DNA of 64,000 bases from JADGRF01 sp035274465 (GTDB lineage Bacteria; Myxococcota_A; Polyangia; Polyangiales; JAFGIB01), in the NCBI GenBank assembly GCA_035274465.1, contig DATEOF010000074.1:1-64000 (forward strand), written 5' to 3'. This document shows positions 40,191 to 49,373 of the stretch, in pieces. Position numbers and translations under genes: made by a program. Every line of letters starts with the position of its first letter. Position 1 is the first letter of the stretch. Under the pieces are notes generated by a model. That model made no database searches, was not told the origin of the DNA, and was given only the letters and a program-made list of their open reading frames with translations.

Positions 40191-41549
40191 TCAGATCACG
40201 AGGTTCAGCAGCAGGATCAGCACGAATCCGACCACCGACAGGATCGTCTCCATGATCGACCAGGTCTTGATGGTCTGGCCGACGCTCATTCCAAAGTACT
40301 CCTTGACCAGCCAGAAGCCTGCGTCGTTGACGTGCGAGAAGAACAGCGAGCCGGCTCCGATCGCGAGCGCCATCAGCGGCAGGTTGGTGTCCGGCAGATC
40401 TTTCATGATCGGTGCCATCAGGCCCGCTGCCGTGACCGTGGCCACGGTGGCCGAACCCGTGGCCAGGCGAATGCCCACGGCGATCAGCCAGCCGAGTACC
40501 AGCGGCGAGAGCGAGCTCGTCGCTGCTGCTTTTCCGATCGCAGTGCCGATGCCGCCTGCGATCAGCATCTGCTTGAAGCCGCCGCCGGCACCGATGATCA
40601 TCACGATGCCCGCGATCGGTCCCAGGCTGCCACCGAGCACGCTCGCCACCTTCTCCTTGGAGAAGCCGCGCATGAACCCGAACGTGAACATGGCGAGGAT
40701 CACCGCGAGCAGCAGGGCCATCAGTGGGTCGCCGATGAAGTCGATCCAGGCTCTCGCGGGGGCGTCCTTCGCCAGCAGCACGTCGGCGACCGCCTTGCCG
40801 AGCATCAACACGACCGGCAGCAGCACCGTGGCCAGCGTCACGCCGAAGCTGGGCGCGCTGGCCAGCGATTCGGCAGGCCGTTGGCTGAACTCCTCGGCCA
40901 GCCGCTCGGGCGGTTGCGAGATCACCCGCTTGCCGATCCACACGCCGAACAACGGGCCTGCGATGATCACGGTCGGGATCGCGAGCAGCAGCCCGTACGC
41001 CATGGTTTGACCGAGATCGGCCTTGAGTGCGTCGACGGCGATCAGCGGGCCCGGATGCGGTGGCACCAGGCCGTGCATGACCGACAGGCCCGCCAGGGCC
41101 GGGATGCCGATGCGCACGATCGAGCTGCCCGAGCGTCGCGTCATCAGCACGATCACGGGCATCAGCAGCACGACTCCGACCTCGAAGAACAACGGAATGC
41201 CGATGATCATCGCGATCAGGGCCATCGCCCACGGCAACCTGCGCTCGCCCGCCCAGTCGATGATCGTGTTCACGATCCGGTCGGCGCCGCCCGAATCCGC
41301 CAACAACTTGCCGAGCATCGTGCCGAGCGCCACCAGGATGCCCACGCCACCGAGCGTGCTGCCGAAGCCGCTCTGGAATTGCTTGATCACCTCCGGGGCT
41401 TTGAGCCCGGACGCGAGGCCCACGAAGCCCGATCCCACGACGAGCGCGATGAAGGCATGGACCTTGAAGTAGCTGATCAGCGCGACGATGAGCGCGATGC
41501 CCGCGAGCGCGCAGACCACGAGCCACGTCTCGTGACTGGTCCAGCTCAT
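40191..41549 (-). CDS. gntP: GntP family gluconate:H+ symporter
   Basis: A 452-residue permease with about 12-14 membrane helices and the GntP family pattern: FGSTLGGVGILVALGTMLGKLLADSGGADRI, PLFFEVGVVLLMPV, GLVPPHPGPLIAV, IGAGGGFKQMLIAGGIGTAIGKA and SLFFSHVNDAGFWLVKEYFGMSVGQTIKTW. It imports gluconate or a related sugar acid with protons. The ATG at 41549 overlaps the stop of gluconokinase (ATGA), so uptake and phosphorylation are coupled. The long upstream extension of the frame is shadow sequence. Confidence 0.94.
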   Translation of the reverse strand: MSWTSHETWLVVCALAGIALIVALISYFKVHAFIALVVGSGFVGLASGLKAPEVIKQFQSGFGSTLGGVGILVALGTMLGKLLADSGGADRIVNTIIDWAGERRLPWAMALIAMIIGIPLFFEVGVVLLMPVIVLMTRRSGSSIVRIGIPALAGLSVMHGLVPPHPGPLIAVDALKADLGQTMAYGLLLAIPTVIIAGPLFGVWIGKRVISQPPERLAEEFSQRPAESLASAPSFGVTLATVLLPVVLMLGKAVADVLLAKDAPARAWIDFIGDPLMALLLAVILAMFTFGFMRGFSKEKVASVLGGSLGPIAGIVMIIGAGGGFKQMLIAGGIGTAIGKAAATSSLSPLVLGWLIAVGIRLATGSATVATVTAAGLMAPIMKDLPDTNLPLMALAIGAGSLFFSHVNDAGFWLVKEYFGMSVGQTIKTWSIMETILSVVGFVLILLLNLVI

Positions 41550-42049
41550 GGCGCGATGCCCGTTGCAGCGATGATCGCGTCGACGATCTCCGCGGGCGTG
41601 CCGTCGATCGACACGGTGATGACGTGCTCGTCCGCGGCTGGTTCCTCCAGCGCGGCAAACTGACTCTCGAGCATACTCGCTCGGAAGAAGTGACCCTGGC
41701 GAGCGACCATGCGCGTTTCGATTTGGGCTGGCGTGCCGCGCAGGTACACGATCTTGACCTCGGGCCGGCGCAGCACGTCGCGATACCTGCGCTTGAGGGC
41801 AGAGCAGGTCACGATCCCGGGCTCGCCGAGCTTCGCGCGCTCGTCGAGCCACGCGCGGATCGCCTGCAACCACGGGGCACGGTCCTCATCGGTGAGCGGG
41901 TGGCCCGCAGCCATCTTCGCGACGTTGGCCGCCGAGTGGAACGAGTCCGCGTCCGCATACGGCCACTGCAGCGTGCCAGCCAGGAGCGCGCCGATCGTGC
42001 TCTTTCCACTTCCCGACACACCCATCAGGACCAAGAGCCTGGTTGTCAT
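41546..42049 (-). CDS. gntK: Gluconokinase
   Basis: A 167-residue thermoresistant-type gluconokinase that phosphorylates gluconate to 6-phosphogluconate with ATP. The P-loop is GVSGSGKST (about residues 10-18). The family motifs ADADSFHSAANVAKMAAGHPLTDEDRAPWL, SALKRRYRDVLR, YLRGTPAQIETRMVARQGHFFRASMLESQFAALEEP are all present. The ATG at 42049 is the natural start. No edd/eda or gnd gene is nearby, so the product presumably feeds pathways encoded elsewhere. Confidence 0.95.
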   Translation of the reverse strand: MTTRLLVLMGVSGSGKSTIGALLAGTLQWPYADADSFHSAANVAKMAAGHPLTDEDRAPWLQAIRAWLDERAKLGEPGIVTCSALKRRYRDVLRRPEVKIVYLRGTPAQIETRMVARQGHFFRASMLESQFAALEEPAADEHVITVSIDGTPAEIVDAIIAATGIAP

Positions 42050-42107
42050 GGCCAGAGACTTAACCGCATACAGGTCAAATGGCCTGCCGGATTCGGTGTG
42101 GTCACGT

Positions 42108-42124
42108 ACAACAAGTGAAGTTGT
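42108..42124. promoter_or_regulatory. Dyad upstream of gntK, operator candidate
   Basis: ACAAC and GTTGT with a 7-base spacer lie 59 bases upstream of the gntK start, in the gap shared with the divergent ferritin-like gene. It could serve a GntR- or LacI-type regulator encoded elsewhere. Confidence 0.3.
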
Positions 42125-42260
42125 GCCGAGGTGTGCCGGTGCGCTGGACCGGCTGTCGCGCCGCGTCCTCCAGGCCGATGGCTGTGAGCACCTTCCGCTG
42201 GAATCCACGCTAGGCTCGGAAGTTGCTTTAGTCGCGCTGTTGTCCCATCCGAAGGGGTGT

Positions 42261-43577
42261 ATGCGAAAACCTGGGTCTTCTGTTCTCGACGCATTCGAGG
42301 CTGCGTGGCTTCGAGGTTTTTTTGAGCGCGCGCTCGGTGCAGCCGTCGCTTCGTCGCTCGCGGTTGCCGGGTGTGGTGACGTGGAGTGCGTCCCGGCCAA
42401 GTCGGAGCTGGACTTCAGTCAGATCAGGCCGACTCAGCCGGTGGACTATGTCGGGCTCCGCTTCGCGTCCGGTGGAACGATGCTTGCGATGTCGGATCTG
42501 CAGGCGTCGGGCACGGCGTGCTCGGGCGCGCGCGATCAGGCTGCCTGCATGAGCAAGTTCAGGGAACTGCTCGACCAACCACTGGTGGATTTTCCGAGCG
42601 ACAACTGCGGGCAGAGCGGGTGTCTGTACGCGTTCACGACCGCCGGCGACGAGGTTCATCGCTACGGGAAGACGCGCGAGATCCGCGAGTTCCTGGGGCC
42701 GATCGACACTGCGGCAGACGCGCGGTTTCTGTTCGAGTGGGACCACTTTCAGCTCTGTGGAGATTCCGGCATCGAGCCCACAGCGGATGGTTTCGAGGCG
42801 GCGGTCTTGAGGACGTGGGGCGGCTGTCCGGTCATGAGCGAGCGCTGGGAGTTGCAGATCCACACGGACGGCGAGTTCTTTGTCACGTCGAAAGAACCGT
42901 TGCCGGGGAAAGGCGTCTGCATCGGGCGCCGGCCCGAAGGGTACGTCGCCACGCGCACGAACCTCGGTAGACGCGCGCTGGGCCGGCACTTCGCTCGCAA
43001 CGCCGAGCTCGAAGCGGCTTCGGTCGCCGCGTTCGAGGTGATCGCGCGCGAGCTCGAGCATTACGGTGCGCCACGCGAGTTGATCGCCGCGGCGCGGCTG
43101 GCAGCGGCGGACGAGGTTCGGCATGCGCGAGCGACGGCGCGGCTCGCTCGGCGCTTCGGCGGGGTCCCACGCGCGCCGCGCATTCGTTCGCTTCCCGTGC
43201 GGTCACTCGAAATCTTCGCGCTCGACAACGCCACGGAGGGCTGCGTGCGCGAAACGTTCGGGGCCCTGGTAGGCCACCATCAAGCCGCGATGGCGCGCGA
43301 TGCCGAGATCACCGACGTCATGAGCGGGATCGCCGAGGACGAGACCCGCCACGCCGCGCTCTCGCACCGCATGGCTCGTTGGGCTGACCAGCAGCTGACG
43401 GCTGCGCAGCGCGCTCGTGTCGCCGAGGCGCGTGCCGCCGCCACGATCACGCTGCTACGCGAGCTCGCGGCGGACGAACCCGAATCCGAGCTGCGCGAGC
43501 TCGCCGGCCTGCCCGACGCGGCGACCTCGACGAAGCTGCTCTGCTACTCTGCCGCTGCTGGCTGCGCGCGCGTCTAG
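42261..43577 (+). CDS. Lipoprotein with C-terminal ferritin-like domain
   Basis: A 438-residue lipoprotein (lipobox VAGC near residue 34). The first half is a cysteine-containing domain of unknown type (SDNCGQSGCLYAFTTAGDEVHRYG, FQLCGD, WGGCPVMSERWELQIHTDGEFFVTSKE). The second half, about residues 235-400, is a ferritin-like four-helix bundle with two ExxRH motifs (DEVRHARATARLA and EDETRHAALSHRMARW) that can bind a di-iron centre. The ATG at 42261 follows AAGGGG. An exported ferritin-like domain suggests extracytoplasmic iron or oxidant handling. Its stop abuts the stop of the convergent copper monooxygenase-like gene with no bases between. Confidence 0.78.
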   Translation: MRKPGSSVLDAFEAAWLRGFFERALGAAVASSLAVAGCGDVECVPAKSELDFSQIRPTQPVDYVGLRFASGGTMLAMSDLQASGTACSGARDQAACMSKFRELLDQPLVDFPSDNCGQSGCLYAFTTAGDEVHRYGKTREIREFLGPIDTAADARFLFEWDHFQLCGDSGIEPTADGFEAAVLRTWGGCPVMSERWELQIHTDGEFFVTSKEPLPGKGVCIGRRPEGYVATRTNLGRRALGRHFARNAELEAASVAAFEVIARELEHYGAPRELIAAARLAAADEVRHARATARLARRFGGVPRAPRIRSLPVRSLEIFALDNATEGCVRETFGALVGHHQAAMARDAEITDVMSGIAEDETRHAALSHRMARWADQQLTAAQRARVAEARAAATITLLRELAADEPESELRELAGLPDAATSTKLLCYSAAAGCARV

Positions 43578-44570
43578 CTACCGCTTCCCCCAGCGACCAT
43601 CCAGGCACATCGGCGACGTCGAGCCGTCGGAGATGAAGAAGCCGATGCCGAAGCACATCTCGCGCGGAAACGCGACTTCCTCGCCCGTGCCGTTCATCCA
43701 GTCGCAGTACGTGCGCACGGTTTCGCCCTCGCCGATCACGAGCGGCTGGTCGAGAGTCCACTTGCTGTAGACGGCGTTGAACTGCATCTCGTAGGTCCAC
43801 GACGGATCCTCGTGCACGAGCTCGACGCTGCCGTCTTTGCGCACCACTTCGGTCTTCGCCTTCGCACCGTAGTCGTGCATGTGGTTCGTCCACAAAAGGA
43901 ACTTCATCTCCTGCGGCAGCTTGCACTCGGCCATCGCCTGAGCCTTGCTGCCAGCGGAAAGCTTGAAGCCGAGGGGACCGTTGATGAACATAGACGCGAC
44001 CTTGCGATTCGGATCGGCAGGTACGAACTTGAAGTCCACGGTCGTGTGCCCTTCGAGCGTTTCATCGCCGGTGTTGAGGAAGTGGGTGTTCAACAAGATG
44101 GCACTGCCCTTCGGCAACCGAAACGCGACGCCTTCGGGCAACTTGACGCCCGCGGAGGCCTCACCTCCTATGCCGCCCAGGAAGCCACCGAGCAGGTTGT
44201 CTTCCTGTTCGCAGGGGCGGCTGGTGCCGATCGGAGCCTGGATCTGCGTGGCGTACGCGACGGCGTGGTGCCCGCCGCGAGACTGGTAGCCAGTCACGTC
44301 GAGCACGTCCATGTCCTGGTCGGTCGGCGCCATGATGTACTGGCAACGCGTCACGTCGTCGCCTGGCTCGAGCTGCTCGACCACGGGCGCGACGATGCGC
44401 GTATAGCCGGGCTTGACTGCAGTAGGGTCGCGGTCCGCGGAGCTCTGCTCCTTCGTGACGCGCTTCGCAGGTTTGTCTGCGCCCGGGTCCGGATCGTCGT
44501 CGGTCGATGCACATGCCGCGCTGAATACTGCGAGCGCCGGTACGAGGGTCATGAGAAGCACGTGACGCAT
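43578..44570 (-). CDS. Copper type II monooxygenase-like (PHM-fold) lipoprotein, second copy
   Basis: A 330-residue lipoprotein (Cys20). Its putative copper ligands follow the PHM order: H101-H102 in GGHHAVAYA and H163 in NTHFLNT for the first copper, H230/H232 in NHMHDYG and M305 in REMCFGIGFF for the second. It is distant from the larger copy at 11.5-13.1 kb but keeps the same ligand plan. Six cysteines could form disulfides. The ATG at 44570 has a GGAGGACC ribosome site. The substrate is unknown. Its neighbour is the ferritin-like lipoprotein. Confidence 0.75.
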   Translation of the reverse strand: MRHVLLMTLVPALAVFSAACASTDDDPDPGADKPAKRVTKEQSSADRDPTAVKPGYTRIVAPVVEQLEPGDDVTRCQYIMAPTDQDMDVLDVTGYQSRGGHHAVAYATQIQAPIGTSRPCEQEDNLLGGFLGGIGGEASAGVKLPEGVAFRLPKGSAILLNTHFLNTGDETLEGHTTVDFKFVPADPNRKVASMFINGPLGFKLSAGSKAQAMAECKLPQEMKFLLWTNHMHDYGAKAKTEVVRKDGSVELVHEDPSWTYEMQFNAVYSKWTLDQPLVIGEGETVRTYCDWMNGTGEEVAFPREMCFGIGFFISDGSTSPMCLDGRWGKR

Positions 44571-44692
44571 GCGGTCCTCCAGCTGGGTTTCGACCACGTG
44601 TAATACAAATGGCTTCTGCAGACCAGCCTGGCCGTGTGCGTTGGCCGATGTGACTGCTACGCTGCGGTCCCCTCAAACCGGAGTGATTCGCG

Positions 44693-45676
44693 ATGCACAC
44701 TCGTTCCCTTGGTAAACTGAATGTTTCCGCGATCGGGCTCGGCTGCATGGGCATGAGCGAGTTCTATGGCGCGCGCGACGAAGCGGAGTCGATCGCGACG
44801 ATCCATCGTGCGCTCGAGCTCGGTGTGACGCTGCTCGACACCGCAGACGCCTACGGTCCGCACACCAACGAAGAGCTCGTCGGCCGCGCGATCGCCGGCA
44901 AGCGCGACAAGGTGGTGCTCGCGACGAAGTTCGCCGTCGTGCGCGGACCACGCCCCGAAGACCGGCGCATCGACGCCAGCCCTGCGTACATCCAGAGCGC
45001 GATCGAAGGCAGCCTGCGCCGGTTGAAGGTGGACCACGTCGATCTGTACCAGTGCCACCGCGTCGATCCGAAGACGCCGATCGAAGACACCGTCGGCGCG
45101 ATGGCCGAGCTCGTGAAGCAAGGCAAGGTGCGCTACATCGGCCTGTCCGAGGTCAACGTCAACACCTTGCGGCGCGCGCATGCGGTGCATCCGATCAGCT
45201 CGGTGCAGTCGGAGCTCTCGCTCTGGTCGCGCGAGCCCGAACAGGACGGGGTGCTCGAAGCGTGTCGCGAGCTCGGGGTCGGCTTCCTCGCCTACTCACC
45301 GCTCGGGCGCGGCTTCTTGACGGGCCAGTTCAAGAAGTTCGAAGACCTCGACGCGGACGACTACCGCCGCCATTCGCCGCGCTTCCAGGGCGAGAACTTC
45401 CAAAAGAACCTCGACCTCGTGACGCGCGTGACCGAGCTGGCGAAGGCCAAGGGCTGCACTCCGGCGCAACTCGCGCTGGCATGGACGCTCGCCAAGGCCG
45501 AGTACATCGTGCCGATCCCGGGCACGAAGCGCCGCAAGTACCTCGAGGACAATCTCGGTGCCGAGGCCGTGAAGCTCGGCGCCGCAGAGGTCGCGAAGAT
45601 CGACGCCGTCTTCCCACTCGGCAGCGCCGTCGGCCTGCGCTACCCCGAAGCGATGATGGCGAGCGTCGGCCGTTGA
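44693..45676 (+). CDS. Aldo/keto reductase
   Basis: A 327-residue (alpha/beta)8 oxidoreductase using NADPH. Catalytic tetrad positions are visible: Asp and Tyr in LLDTADAYGPH, Lys in LATKF, His in LYQCHRVD. The family signatures GYIGLSEVN-like KVRYIGLSEV, PISSVQSELSLWSREPEQ, and IVPIPGTKRRKYLEDNLGA are also present. It is closest in style to the YakC/AKR13 group. The substrate is not predictable. It stands alone, with gltX converging three bases after its stop. Confidence 0.93.
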   Translation: MHTRSLGKLNVSAIGLGCMGMSEFYGARDEAESIATIHRALELGVTLLDTADAYGPHTNEELVGRAIAGKRDKVVLATKFAVVRGPRPEDRRIDASPAYIQSAIEGSLRRLKVDHVDLYQCHRVDPKTPIEDTVGAMAELVKQGKVRYIGLSEVNVNTLRRAHAVHPISSVQSELSLWSREPEQDGVLEACRELGVGFLAYSPLGRGFLTGQFKKFEDLDADDYRRHSPRFQGENFQKNLDLVTRVTELAKAKGCTPAQLALAWTLAKAEYIVPIPGTKRRKYLEDNLGAEAVKLGAAEVAKIDAVFPLGSAVGLRYPEAMMASVGR

Positions 45677-45679
45677 TCA

Positions 45680-47101
45680 CTAGCCGACTGCGCGCAGCCG
45701 GGCCAGCGTGCGCTCGCGGCCGAGGATCTCCATGACCTCGAACAGCCCCGGGCTCGCGCTGCGGCCGGTGAGGGCGACGCGCGCGGGTTGCGCGACGTCC
45801 TTGAGCTCCAGCTTGTCCTGCTCACACCAGGCTTTGACTGCAGCTTCGAGCGGCGCCGCCGCGAAAGGTTGTGTGCTCGCCACCAGCTCGGCGAGCTTCG
45901 CCACCAGCGGCAGCTGCGCGGCCCCGAGGAACTTGGTCTTGGCCTTGGCGTCGAACTCCGGCGGGTCGCGGAAGAAGTAGTCGAGCGCATCCGCGGCGTC
46001 GACGAAGGTCGTCGCGCGCGGCGCGATCAACGGCACCGCCGCCCGGAGGCGCAGGTCATCGGTAGCAACCTGCAACCCTCGTCTGGCGAGGAACGGCGCC
46101 ACGTGGCTCGCCAGCGTGGGCGCGTCGAGCTTGCGTAGCTGGCTGGCTTGCACGTGCTGGAATTTCTTCACGTCGAACTTGGCGCCGGTCTGCCCGACGT
46201 GCTCCCAGTCGAACAGTTTGATCAGCTCGTCGCGCGAGAAGATCTCCTGGTCGCCGTGGGACCAGCCGAGCCGCGCCAGGTAGTTGATCACGCCGTCGGG
46301 CAGGTAGCCGTTCTCGTGGTAGTCCATGACCGAGACCGCCGCGTGGCGCTTGCTGAGCTTCTCGCCGCTCGGCGCGAGGATCATCGGCATGTGCGCGAAC
46401 TTCGGCAACGGCTCGGAGAGCGCCTGGTAGATCAGGATCTGCTGCGGCGTGTTGATCACGTGGTCATCGCCGCGCGCCACGAGCGTGATGCCCATGGTGA
46501 CGTCGTCGACCGCCGCGCCGAGGTTGTACAGCGGCACGCCGTCGCCGCGCATCAACACCGCGTCTTGCAAGGTGTTGTGCTGGATCTCGATCCGGCCCTT
46601 GATCAGGTCGTCCCACGCGGTCGACCCCGTGTCGGGCGCGCGCAAGCGGATCACGTGCGGCAGATCGGGCTTGTCGGTGCGGTCGCGGCAGGTGCCGGGG
46701 TAGCGGAAGCCTTGCTCGGAACCGGTACGCGCCTTGTGCTCGACGCGCGCGCGATCGAGATCCGCTTTGGTGCAGTAGCAACGGTACGCGGCGCGCGCCG
46801 CGATCAACCGCTCGACGTACTTTTGGTAAATCTCGAGCCGCTCGGTCTGGAAGTACGGGCCATTCGGCCCACCCACGCCGCCCGGTCCTTCGTCCCAATC
46901 GAGGCCGAGCCAGCGCATCGAGTCGAAGATGGCCTGCACGCTCTCTTGCGTGCTGCGCTCGCGATCGGTGTCCTCGATGCGCAGGATGAACTTGCCGCCC
47001 TGCTGCCGCGCCCACAGCCAGTTGTACAGGGCGCTGCGGGCTCCTCCGATATGCAGGTAGCCGGTGGGCGACGGCGCGAATCGAACGCGGACCTCGGTCA
47101 T
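45680..47101 (-). CDS. gltX: Glutamyl-tRNA synthetase
   Basis: Charges tRNA-Glu with glutamate. The 473-residue enzyme has the class I HIGH-like PTGYLHIGGARSALYNW (about 12-28), ILRIEDTDRERS, VDDVTMGITLVARGDDHVINTPQQ, and the KMSKS-like KLSKRHAAVSVMDY (about 254). The anticodon-binding helical domains follow in the C-terminal third. The ATG at 47101 gives the canonical start VRFAPSPTG. A CPBP membrane protein gene precedes it by 39 bases on the same strand. Confidence 0.97.
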   Translation of the reverse strand: MTEVRVRFAPSPTGYLHIGGARSALYNWLWARQQGGKFILRIEDTDRERSTQESVQAIFDSMRWLGLDWDEGPGGVGGPNGPYFQTERLEIYQKYVERLIAARAAYRCYCTKADLDRARVEHKARTGSEQGFRYPGTCRDRTDKPDLPHVIRLRAPDTGSTAWDDLIKGRIEIQHNTLQDAVLMRGDGVPLYNLGAAVDDVTMGITLVARGDDHVINTPQQILIYQALSEPLPKFAHMPMILAPSGEKLSKRHAAVSVMDYHENGYLPDGVINYLARLGWSHGDQEIFSRDELIKLFDWEHVGQTGAKFDVKKFQHVQASQLRKLDAPTLASHVAPFLARRGLQVATDDLRLRAAVPLIAPRATTFVDAADALDYFFRDPPEFDAKAKTKFLGAAQLPLVAKLAELVASTQPFAAAPLEAAVKAWCEQDKLELKDVAQPARVALTGRSASPGLFEVMEILGRERTLARLRAVG

Positions 47102-47140
47102 GGGGCTGCCGTTAGCACTGCTCGCCCCTGTTGCGCAAAT

Positions 47141-47926
47141 CTATCCGGAGAACAGGTGCTGCAGCTTGCCGGTCCGCGCCAGCGCCAGGAGGTCCATGCT
47201 CCACGCCACCGCGCAGTGCACGCCCACGCCGCCCCAGATCGAGCCGGTGCGCAGCGCGATCGTACCGAGCGCGATGCCGGCCACGATCGAGCCCAGGCAC
47301 TCGGCGAACGGCTTGCCGAGGTGGATCATCGCGTACGGCACCACCATCACGAACACCGCGAGCGAGCCGATGTAGCGCGCCAGCGAGAAGATCAAGAAGC
47401 CGCGGAAGAAGAACTCCAACATCAGGAACTGCAGGCCGTACGCCAGCTCCCAGATCAACAGCTGCGCCAGCGACTCGCCCGCGTAGTCGTACTTGGGATA
47501 CGTGCGCAAGAACGCCTTGGTGGTCGAGGCCCAGTACACGAACGGCGCGACCACGCACAGCATGCTGAAGTAGAGCGCGACGATGCGGCGGTTCTCGACG
47601 AAGCGCACGCCGAAGTCCGAGAGCGGCCGCTTGAGCACGAACCCGATGCAGAGCAGCGGCAGCAGGCCGAAGTTGAACAGCTTGAACAGCGCCCACCACA
47701 GGTGCGGGTGCAGCGTCGGGTAGGGCAGGCCGCTGAACAGCGCGCCGAGCGCGGGGAAGTCGCTCAGCGCGCGTTCCCCGCCGAAAAAACGCACCAAGAC
47801 GAGTGAAACAGCGGCGGTGACGAGCACGCAGGCAGGGCGCGCGTCGGGTAGCGACTCAGTGCGATACTGGGCGTCGATCGCCCTCCACTGCTCGAGGGTA
47901 AGTGCGGTGAATAGGCGCTTCCACAT
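47141..47926 (-). CDS. CPBP (CAAX protease/bacteriocin-processing) family membrane protein
   Basis: A 261-residue protein with seven to eight membrane helices. The family motifs are partly preserved. The position of EExxxR reads L-E-F-F-F-R, keeping only the second Glu. The FxxxH-type motif is PYAMIHLGKP, and the last motif is HCAVAWSMD. Some CPBP groups carry this E-F-F-F-R variant, so activity is uncertain. From the ATG at 47926 the protein begins MWKRLFTALTLEQW; the upstream in-frame extension overlaps the divergent M16 gene region and is unlikely. It may be co-transcribed with gltX. Confidence 0.8.
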   Translation of the reverse strand: MWKRLFTALTLEQWRAIDAQYRTESLPDARPACVLVTAAVSLVLVRFFGGERALSDFPALGALFSGLPYPTLHPHLWWALFKLFNFGLLPLLCIGFVLKRPLSDFGVRFVENRRIVALYFSMLCVVAPFVYWASTTKAFLRTYPKYDYAGESLAQLLIWELAYGLQFLMLEFFFRGFLIFSLARYIGSLAVFVMVVPYAMIHLGKPFAECLGSIVAGIALGTIALRTGSIWGGVGVHCAVAWSMDLLALARTGKLQHLFSG

Positions 47927-48035
47927 CGCGAACGGCCGGCAGCATACACCGAGACTTCGTTCTGTTCGGCTTTGCTTGACTCCGGTCGTTTCTAGCTCCA
48001 CGCTCGGGTCCCTTCGATTGTTTTCCACGGTGGCT

Positions 48036-49373
48036 GTGAGCAGAACGCCCAACAAGAAACCCAGAAGGCGCCTGCGCAGAGTGGGCCAATTTTCGTTCGG
48101 TGACGGCGGGCTCAAGGTCAGCCGCTACGTGCTGAGCAACGGCTTGCGTGTGCTCCTGCTGGCCGACCCGTCCGCACCTGTGTTGAGTTATCACACCTGG
48201 TTTCGCGTCGGCTCGAAGCACGAGCAGCCCGGCAAGACCGGCCTCGCGCACCTGTTCGAGCACTTGATGTTCAACGAGACCAAGCACGTGCCGCGCGGGC
48301 AGCTGGACCGGTTGATCGAGAGCGCGGGCGGCGAGACCAACGCGGCCACCTGGGTCGACTGGACGCACTACCATTCGGAGCTTCCGTCGAGCGAGCTGCC
48401 CTTGATCGTGCGGCTCGAGGCCGACCGCATGCAGCACCTGGTCCTGCGCAAGCCGCAGGTCGCCTCCGAGAAGGAAGTGGTCGCGAACGAGCGTCGCTTC
48501 CGCGTCGAGGACGACATCGAAGGCCAGGTGAGCGAGCTGCTGTACGCCACCGCGTTCACGCGTCACCCATACCACTGGCCGACCATCGGCTGGATGGCGG
48601 ACATCCAGGGCTTCACGCCCGAGGACTGTGAGCGCTTTTATGAGACTTACTACGCGCCTAACAACGCGACCTTGATCATCGCCGGCGACCTGGACGAGGC
48701 GTCCGCCCTCGAATTGATCGAGAAGCACTATGGTAAGATCCCGGCGGCGCGCCTGCCGCGCTTCGCGCCACCGAAGGAGCCCGTGCAACGCCGCGAGCGA
48801 CACGTGCAGCTCGAACGACCCACGCCCGCGCCCAAGCTCGCGCTGGGCTATCGCGCGCCTTCGTTCTGCGACCGCGACTACCCCGCGCTCGCGCTGGCCA
48901 ACGACGTGCTGTTCGGCGGTCGTTCGTCGCGCCTGGTCTCGCGGTTGTTCCGCGACGAGGAGCTGGTCACCGACGCGCACGGCTCGGTGGCGCCGTTCGC
49001 CGACTCGGGGTTGTACGAGATCTGGCTGTCGCTGCGCCCGGACAAGGAGCCGTCCACCGCGCTGCGCATCGTCGACGAAGAACTGGACAAGCTGCGGCGC
49101 AGACCCGTGACGCGCGCCGAGCTCGACAAGGTCAAGAACCGCATGGAGCTCGGTTTTCTGCAGGGCCTCGAGACGGCCTCGGGCAAGGCCGAACAGATCG
49201 GCTTCTTCGAGATCGTGATGGGCGACGGTAATGCGTTGTTCACGCGGCTCGACGCGCTGCGCAAGGTGACCGCGAAGGACATCCAGCGCGTGGCCAAGCA
49301 GTACTTCGATGCGCGGCGGCGCACGTGCATCAGCGTCGTGCCCGAACGCCAGAAGGCCGAGGTATCCGCGTGA
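48036..49373 (+). CDS. M16 family zinc peptidase (catalytic member)
   Basis: A 445-residue processing-peptidase-like enzyme with the inverted zinc motif HxxEH in GLAHLFEHLMFNETKHVPRG and the distal Glu in the EKEVVANERR helix. The C-terminal half has the second M16 domain (ALANDVLFGGRSSRLVSRLFRDEELV). No signal peptide is evident; the N-terminus is basic. Such enzymes cut peptides inside a clamshell, usually paired with an inactive partner, which follows here with a GTGA overlap. The start is GTG at 48036, or GTG at 48030. It is divergent from the CPBP gene. Confidence 0.92.
   Translation: MSRTPNKKPRRRLRRVGQFSFGDGGLKVSRYVLSNGLRVLLLADPSAPVLSYHTWFRVGSKHEQPGKTGLAHLFEHLMFNETKHVPRGQLDRLIESAGGETNAATWVDWTHYHSELPSSELPLIVRLEADRMQHLVLRKPQVASEKEVVANERRFRVEDDIEGQVSELLYATAFTRHPYHWPTIGWMADIQGFTPEDCERFYETYYAPNNATLIIAGDLDEASALELIEKHYGKIPAARLPRFAPPKEPVQRRERHVQLERPTPAPKLALGYRAPSFCDRDYPALALANDVLFGGRSSRLVSRLFRDEELVTDAHGSVAPFADSGLYEIWLSLRPDKEPSTALRIVDEELDKLRRRPVTRAELDKVKNRMELGFLQGLETASGKAEQIGFFEIVMGDGNALFTRLDALRKVTAKDIQRVAKQYFDARRRTCISVVPERQKAEVSA

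Noticed and set aside
39613..41658. Very long Arg-rich minus-strand frame across the gluconate permease
   Set aside because: It is a shadow of gntP and gntK in another frame, with no domain pattern and unnatural Arg/Gly/His content.
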